Below, in pieces: positions 59,781 to 64,000 of a stretch of 64,000 nucleotides of DNA; positions within the stretch are counted from its first letter, which is position 1, and each line of letters begins with the position of its first letter. Origin of the DNA: Pseudomonadota bacterium (GTDB taxonomy: Bacteria; Pseudomonadota; Gammaproteobacteria; Burkholderiales; Rhodocyclaceae); the NCBI GenBank assembly GCA_018262095.1, contig JAGTRW010000006.1:62001-126000 (forward strand), written 5' to 3'. A program made the position numbers and the translations under genes. The notes beneath the pieces are model-generated. The model searched no databases and was not told where the DNA came from. It was given only the letters and a program-made list of their open reading frames with translations.

Positions 59781-60700
59781 TGAGTGCCGTGAATCTGGCC
59801 CATCCGGCCAACGCCATGAACACGCCTTTACCCGCAGCGCCGAGTTTGCAGCACCAGATCGAGGGCCGCGCCTTGCGCAGCATTCTGCTCACCAGTCTGG
59901 CCTGGGTCAGCGCATTGCTCGCCAGCGTGCCGCTCATCTCGGTGCTCTACATGCTGATCACGCGCGGCGGCGCCCGTTTGAATCTGGAAGTCTTCACCGA
60001 ACTGCCGCCGGCGGGCTTCGAGCTGGGCGGCGGCTTTGGCAACGCGCTGGTCGGCACCTTCGTGATGGTCATCATCGGAGCCGCCATCGCGATTCCGGTC
60101 GGCATCATGGCCGCCATCTTCCTCGCCGAACTCGGGCCTTACAGCCGGCTCGCCGCGCTCGCGCGTTTTGCCGCCAAGACGCTGACCGGACTGCCGTCGA
60201 TCCTCGCCGGCGTTTTCGCCTATGCCATGGTGGTGCTGACCACCGGCACCTATTCGGCGCCGGCCGGCGGCGTCGCGCTGGCGGTACTGATGCTGCCGAT
60301 CGTCGTGCTGACCGCCGAAGAAGCGATGAAGATGGTTCCCAAGATCATGAAGGACGCTGCCTACGGCATGGGCAGCACGAACACGCAGGTGATTCTCAAG
60401 GTGGTCTTGCCGACCGCGATGCCGGCGATCCTGACCGGCGTCATGCTGGCGGTGGCGCGCGCCGCCGGGGAAACCGCACCCTTGCTATTTACTGCGCTGT
60501 TCTCCAACTACTGGATCGTCGACGGCGGCCACCTCGCGGCGATGAGCCCGACGGCATCGCTGGCGGTGCTGATCTACAACTTTTCCGGAATGCCATTCGA
60601 CAACCAGCTCGAACTCGCCTGGGCGGCTTCGCTGGTGCTGGTGCTGATCGTGCTGGTGGTCAATATCGCGAGCCGCATCTTCGGCAAACCGAGATTTTGA
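59780..60700 (+). CDS. pstA: Phosphate ABC transporter permease PstA
   Basis: 306 residues, six membrane helices. LTGLPSILAGVFAYAMVV, the EAA-loop segment AAYGMGSTNTQVI and ARAAGETAPLLFTALFSN are family landmarks. ATG at 59780 shares its A with the pstC stop, with AAGGGG upstream. A much longer frame in the same reading frame upstream is a shadow of pstC. Confidence 0.96.
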   Translation: MSAVNLAHPANAMNTPLPAAPSLQHQIEGRALRSILLTSLAWVSALLASVPLISVLYMLITRGGARLNLEVFTELPPAGFELGGGFGNALVGTFVMVIIGAAIAIPVGIMAAIFLAELGPYSRLAALARFAAKTLTGLPSILAGVFAYAMVVLTTGTYSAPAGGVALAVLMLPIVVLTAEEAMKMVPKIMKDAAYGMGSTNTQVILKVVLPTAMPAILTGVMLAVARAAGETAPLLFTALFSNYWIVDGGHLAAMSPTASLAVLIYNFSGMPFDNQLELAWAASLVLVLIVLVVNIASRIFGKPRF

Positions 60701-60716
60701 AATGACGAACAGATAC

Positions 60717-60855
60717 TAAGATGACCGCGGCGTGCACGGCGAACACGGCGGAAATACAGTCTTTCCTGAACGATGGTTCGATCACACGTCGGGTGAAATT
60801 GACAATAGCGAGAAGCTCAAGGTGCTCGCCGTGCCCGCCGTGTTCGTCGTGGTTA
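60717..60855. repeat. Intergenic CGCCGTG-type long inverted repeat, copy D
   Basis: CGGCGTGCACGGCGAACACG at the left faces CGTGCCCGCCGTGTTCGTCG and GTGGTTA at the right. It lies in the pst operon between pstA and pstB. Confidence 0.75.
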
Positions 60856-60884
60856 AACAGAATTCCTAAATTGAAAGGTTGATG

Positions 60885-61673
60885 ATGAGCGCAAGCGCGC
60901 AAACGCTGGTGATGGACTGCAAGCTCGACAAGATTTTTTACGGCGACTTCATGGCCGTTCGCGACAGCCACGTGCCGATCGAAAAGAACAAGATCACCGG
61001 TTTCATCGGCCCGTCGGGCTGCGGCAAGAGCACCGTGCTGCGCAGCCTCAACCGCATGAACGACCTGGTGCAGAATTTTCGCTTCGACGGCCACGTTCAT
61101 TTTCTCGGCCAGGACGTCTATGGCAAGGGCGTCGATCCGGTCGTCGTGCGGCGCTACATCGGCATGGTCTTCCAGCAGCCCAATCCGTTCTCGATGAGCA
61201 TCTTCGACAACGTCGCTTTCGGCTTGCGCCTCAATCGCTACAAGGGCGACCTCGGCGACCGCGTCAAGCATGCGCTGCAGGGGGCGGCGCTATGGGACGA
61301 GGTCAAGGACAAGCTCAAGGTCAGCGGACTCGCGCTGTCGGGCGGTCAGCAGCAGCGCTTGTGCATCGCGCGTGCGATCGCCACCGAACCCGAGGTGCTG
61401 CTGATGGACGAGCCCTGCTCGGCGCTCGACCCGATCGCGACGCGACGCGTCGAGGAATTGATGGTCGAGCTCAAGAAAAACTTCACCATCGCGCTGGTGA
61501 CGCACAACATGCACCAGGCGACGCGCGTCGCCGATACCACCGCGTTTTTCTCGGTCGACATCTCGCAGGGCAGCCGCACCGGCTACCTGGTCGAAATGGG
61601 TCCGACCGATCAGGTCTTCAATCATTCGCGCGAGAAGCTCACGCGCGATTACATCAGCGGCCAATTCAGCTAA
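60885..61673 (+). CDS. pstB: Phosphate ABC transporter ATPase
   Basis: 262 residues. Walker [11 protein letters not shown]-loop [10 protein letters not shown], signature LSGGQQQRL and Walker [14 protein letters not shown] are intact, then the H-loop THNMHQA. It energises PstCA. ATG at 60885 sits six bases from GAAAGG; two other starts just upstream are possible. PhoU normally follows pstB but here a Fic-like gene does, and no phoU is in the window. Confidence 0.97.
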   Translation: MSASAQTLVMDCKLDKIFYGDFMAVRDSHVPIEKNKITGFIGPSGCGKSTVLRSLNRMNDLVQNFRFDGHVHFLGQDVYGKGVDPVVVRRYIGMVFQQPNPFSMSIFDNVAFGLRLNRYKGDLGDRVKHALQGAALWDEVKDKLKVSGLALSGGQQQRLCIARAIATEPEVLLMDEPCSALDPIATRRVEELMVELKKNFTIALVTHNMHQATRVADTTAFFSVDISQGSRTGYLVEMGPTDQVFNHSREKLTRDYISGQFS

Positions 61674-61679
61674 TCGGTG

Positions 61680-62402
61680 ATGGCGACTGGTACGCCTTGC
61701 CGCCTCAGTCTGGCGGCGATCGAGCATTCTCTGCGCGAGGTGCAGCGTCATTTTGCCGCGCTCAGTGAGCGTTTCGACGAACCGCGCGATCCGTTGATCG
61801 ATCACGTCAGGGACAACCTGCTCGCCGGCTATGCGCTGATCGACGACTACGTGGCGCGCGGCGTCGACCTCTTCGCGCTGCAGAACGTCGGACTGCTGCT
61901 CGAGATCAACGCCACCGTGCTGTGCGGCGCCGGCCCGGCGAATCGGGCGCGCTACGCCGCGCACCTGGCGGCGACCGAGCGACGTTTTTTCGGCGATGAC
62001 GAAGGCGGCATCAAGGATCTGCTCGAGTGGTACGGCGAACACCGCGACGACTCGATCTGGAAGCGCGCCGCCGGCGTCTATATCCGGATCCTTTCCAAGC
62101 CGCAATTGTTCATCGAGGGCAACCACCGCAGCGGGTCGCTGATCGTCAGCTATCTGCTGATGCGCGAGGGTTTTCCGCCGTTTGTGTTGACCGTCGACAA
62201 CGCCGAGGGCTACTTCAATCCATCGACGGTGATTCGCAATCTTCCCAAGCGCGGCATCGAGGTGTTGTTCAAGATTCCGGGGATCAAGAAGCGCTACGCC
62301 AGATTCCTCGAGCAGCAGGCCAACTGCTCGACCGGGGGCTTTGCTGTGCTCAGGGCCGACCACTATGCCGGCGCTGCAAAGCATGAATACCGCGCCATCT
62401 GA
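61680..62402 (+). CDS. Fic-like protein with an altered active site, trailing pstB
   Basis: 240 residues, mostly alpha-helical. LFIEGNHRSGSLI resembles the Fic motif (HxFxD/EGNxRxxR), but the catalytic His is Gln (Gln142) and the second Gly is His, so AMP transfer is unlikely unless chemistry has changed. No inhibitory helix motif is obvious. The ATG is six bases after pstB, so it is in the pst operon, and its end overlaps the HAD gene. It may be a pseudoenzyme or a binding protein. Function unknown. Confidence 0.65.
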   Translation: MATGTPCRLSLAAIEHSLREVQRHFAALSERFDEPRDPLIDHVRDNLLAGYALIDDYVARGVDLFALQNVGLLLEINATVLCGAGPANRARYAAHLAATERRFFGDDEGGIKDLLEWYGEHRDDSIWKRAAGVYIRILSKPQLFIEGNHRSGSLIVSYLLMREGFPPFVLTVDNAEGYFNPSTVIRNLPKRGIEVLFKIPGIKKRYARFLEQQANCSTGGFAVLRADHYAGAAKHEYRAI

Positions 62403-62886
62403 TTTGACGCCTGCGCGCATGCGCGTGTCTTTCGACGTCGATGACACGCTGGTGTGCTATGGCGACGGCGCCCGCATCGAAGCCAGCCGCGTTCCCGCCT
62501 TCATTCATCGCTGGTTTGGCGAGCCGCTGCGCTACGGTACCCGCGCGCTGGTGCGCGAGTTGCGTCGCAGAAAGTGCAGCGTCTGGATCTATACGACCTC
62601 GGGACGAACGCCGTTCTATATCCGCTGCTGGCTGCTGCTGCACGGCATTCGCGTCGATGGTGTGGTCAATAGCGAGCGGCACCGCCAGGGACTCGCGGTA
62701 CACGGCTTCTCGTGCCTGCCGTCAAAATTTCCGCCGGCCTTCGGTATCGACCTGCACGTTGACGACTCGGAGGGGGTACGGATGGAAGGCGACTCGCACG
62801 GCTTTCGCGTCGTCGTCGTCAGTCCCGACGACAGGTTCTGGACACGCCGGGTGCTCGACGCCGTCGCGCACGCCCAGGCGGCATAG
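62365..62886 (+). CDS. HAD-like phosphatase overlapping the Fic-like gene
   Basis: 173 residues. SFDVDDTLV is HAD motif I (nucleophile Asp), YTTSGRTPF motif II and HVDDSEGVRMEGD motif IV; the cap is short. The start is uncertain: ATG at 62365 or 62383, both inside the end of the Fic-like gene. The overlap suggests joint translation with that gene and the pst operon. Phosphate release from an unknown ester is plausible. Confidence 0.78.
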   Translation: MPALQSMNTAPSDLTPARMRVSFDVDDTLVCYGDGARIEASRVPAFIHRWFGEPLRYGTRALVRELRRRKCSVWIYTTSGRTPFYIRCWLLLHGIRVDGVVNSERHRQGLAVHGFSCLPSKFPPAFGIDLHVDDSEGVRMEGDSHGFRVVVVSPDDRFWTRRVLDAVAHAQAA

Positions 62887-62914
62887 GGCCTGCCGGGGCG
62901 CGAGCGAGGCCCTG

Positions 62915-63394
62915 CTATTTGACTGGACGGCCGGGCTTCAAGCGGTCGATCCCTTGCAATGCTTTGAGCAGCGCTGAATCGGGCAAGGCGGCGAGCGATG
63001 CCAGGCCGGCGCGCAGCAGTTCGCTCTTCTTGACCTCGTGGCCGGATTTCAGCGCGCGTTGCTTGAGCGTGCCAAACAGCGCGTATTCGGCCGCCGGGAA
63101 GGTGAAGCTGTCACGCACCAGTTTAGGTTTCTTGCCCGAGTGCTTGCCGTCTTTGCCAAGCTTGTCGGCCACGGCTTTGGCTGACGTCTTGCTGGCCTCG
63201 CGTGCCGCCGTCACCGGCTTGCTCGCCTTGGCTGGCACCGGCGTTCTGGCTGGCGCAGGCGTTTTGGCCGGCACTGCGCGCTTGACGGCCGCTTTGGCCT
63301 TCGTTGGCGCGGCGGCTTGCGTTTTGGCCGGCAGCTTGCGGGCGATCGTCTTGGGTGCCTTCGCTGCGGCGGAGGGGGATGATGGATTGGTCAT
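62915..63394 (-). CDS. Histone-H1-like Ala/Lys/Pro-rich protein with a conserved C-terminal domain
   Basis: 159 residues. The N-terminal half (about 1-85) consists of Ala-Lys-Pro-Thr repeats (PAKT, PAKA) as in bacterial H1-like DNA-binding proteins; the C-terminal half has an ordered helical domain with SFTFPAAEYALFGTLKQRA and KKSELLRAGLASL. The tail should bind DNA or polyanions. Polyphosphate granule proteins (PhaF/phasin-like, PhosP-like) share such tails, but that link is only a suggestion. Gene is preceded by a perfect palindrome. Confidence 0.75.
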   Translation of the reverse strand: MTNPSSPSAAAKAPKTIARKLPAKTQAAAPTKAKAAVKRAVPAKTPAPARTPVPAKASKPVTAAREASKTSAKAVADKLGKDGKHSGKKPKLVRDSFTFPAAEYALFGTLKQRALKSGHEVKKSELLRAGLASLAALPDSALLKALQGIDRLKPGRPVK

Positions 63395-63416
63395 GGCGTT
63401 GTCCTCGGTAACAAGT

Positions 63417-63433
63417 GTTTATACAGTATAAAC
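63417..63433. promoter_or_regulatory. Perfect palindrome upstream of the H1-like gene
   Basis: GTTTATAC, A, GTATAAAC: a 17-base perfect palindrome 23-39 bases before the start codon, and so a likely operator (the sequence also offers TATAAA-like -10 boxes). Confidence 0.6.
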
Positions 63434-63511
63434 GATATAAACCGTCTTGCCGCGGCCTGCCATTTGGCATCCATCCCCGGACGGGTGGCGGGACAGCACG
63501 GGCCCCGGTGA

Positions 63512-64000
63512 TCAGAACAAATGCTGGCGTGCGAGTTCGGAGAGGTTCAGCACGATTTCAAAGAAGATCAGCCCGATGACGTACCACTCGAGCTTGTGCA
63601 ACTGCTTGTTGTCGAGGATGTCGGTGAGCGTCTGTGCGGTGTTTGAAATCAGCTTGAGCTTGCGGTCGAGCGCCGCCTGACGTTCCGGTAGCTCGAACTC
63701 GTCTTCGAGGCTGGCATAGAGCCCGCCCAGATGTGAAAACTCCCAAAGGACTTCGGGCTTGTCGCCGATTTCGGCGCGGCCGACCATGCGGTGCTCGATC
63801 AGCAGCATATTGCCGATCTTTGCGAGCAGCGTTCGCGAATCGGCGCTGACTTTGCCACGAGCCGCGAGTTCCTGCGCCAACGGCTCGATGCCGTCGAATT
63901 CGCCGGCGACCTTTTTTTCGTAGAGCGCCAGCACCAGACTCTTGCTCAGCGCATCGGCGATTACCTGCACTTTTTCGAGCGAAATCTCGTCGAGCGACAC
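63512..64000 (-). CDS. RMND1/YagE (DUF155) family protein, start outside the window
   Basis: 163 C-terminal residues are present; the gene continues beyond the right edge. The helical segment with LLIEHRMVGRAEIGDKPEVLW and the end HKLEWYVIGLIFFEIVLNLSEL, cited in parts HKLEWYVIGLIFFEI, are diagnostic of the RMND1/DUF155 family, whose mitochondrial relatives support translation. The function in bacteria is not established. One C-terminal membrane helix. Confidence 0.85.
   Translation of the reverse strand: MSLDEISLEKVQVIADALSKSLVLALYEKKVAGEFDGIEPLAQELAARGKVSADSRTLLAKIGNMLLIEHRMVGRAEIGDKPEVLWEFSHLGGLYASLEDEFELPERQAALDRKLKLISNTAQTLTDILDNKQLHKLEWYVIGLIFFEIVLNLSELARQHLF

Overview
The window is about 64 kb of GC-rich chromosomal DNA from a Gram-negative bacterium. 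Signal peptides, TRAP and TAXI binding proteins, cytochrome b561, the NDUFAF7-like methyltransferase, PPK2 and the many c-di-GMP and hybrid-kinase genes all fit a betaproteobacterium, most likely Rhodocyclales. A polyphosphate accumulator of the Accumulibacter/Dechloromonas type would fit the Pst system and the PHO-box-preceded ppk2. This taxonomy is inferred from gene content, not from a marker gene. No rRNA, CRISPR array, phage or intact insertion sequence was seen; there is one tRNA-Arg(CCG).

Layout. 1-4.7 kb: a solute-sensing operon (binding protein, TAXI protein, truncated membrane sensor), a lone TRAP DctP and a cytochrome b561. 4.8-11.8 kb: a hybrid kinase, a glycine-zipper protein, a divergent MFS/LysR pair and a lipoprotein SGNH esterase. 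12-14.7 kb: two toxin-antitoxin modules (GNAT/RHH and HigBA) and an AT-rich SDR gene beside tRNA-Arg. 14.9-18.7 kb: cobalamin uptake and late assembly (BtuF, CobT, CobS, ribazole phosphatase). 18.9-22.1 kb: methyltransferase, YjfB-like protein, aspartic protease, TSUP permease. 22.4-32 kb: a signalling block (HD-GYP regulator, 1143-residue hybrid kinase, binding protein plus GGDEF pair, chemoreceptor). 32.2-35.6 kb: glycosyltransferase, two tandem microproteins, M14 peptidase-like protein and hydrolase. 35.7-39.8 kb: a TctDE-like two-component system followed by TRAP DctQM without its own DctP. 40-44.6 kb: two small membrane-anchored proteins, an EAL-CBS-GGDEF protein and a HAD-PPK2 operon behind a clear PHO box.

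44.9-51.1 kb is a run of mostly AT-richer, unrelated single genes separated by attC-like inverted repeats: an integron cassette array without a visible integrase. It carries a SIR2-family NADase-like protein, an unrecognised 196-residue protein, a PD-(D/E)XK-like protein, GNAT, GFA, YefM-YoeB, a haloacid dehalogenase, a broken HigB with its intact antitoxin, and an orphan CopG-type antitoxin.

51.4-62.9 kb is a phosphate region. A five-gene minus-strand operon encodes a membrane CheA-like kinase, a stripped-down MCP-like protein, a CheX-like phosphatase, a CheY and a PstS-like binding protein. It faces a small lipoprotein and the pstS-pstC-pstA-pstB operon, and PHO boxes with three 11-bp-phased repeats lie in front of the lipoprotein and pstS. 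A Fic-like and a HAD gene trail pstB, and no phoU is visible. The combination suggests a phosphate-binding-protein-coupled chemosensory-type relay beside the transporter and is the best candidate here for an undescribed system. The window ends with a histone-H1-like protein and a truncated RMND1/YagE-family gene.
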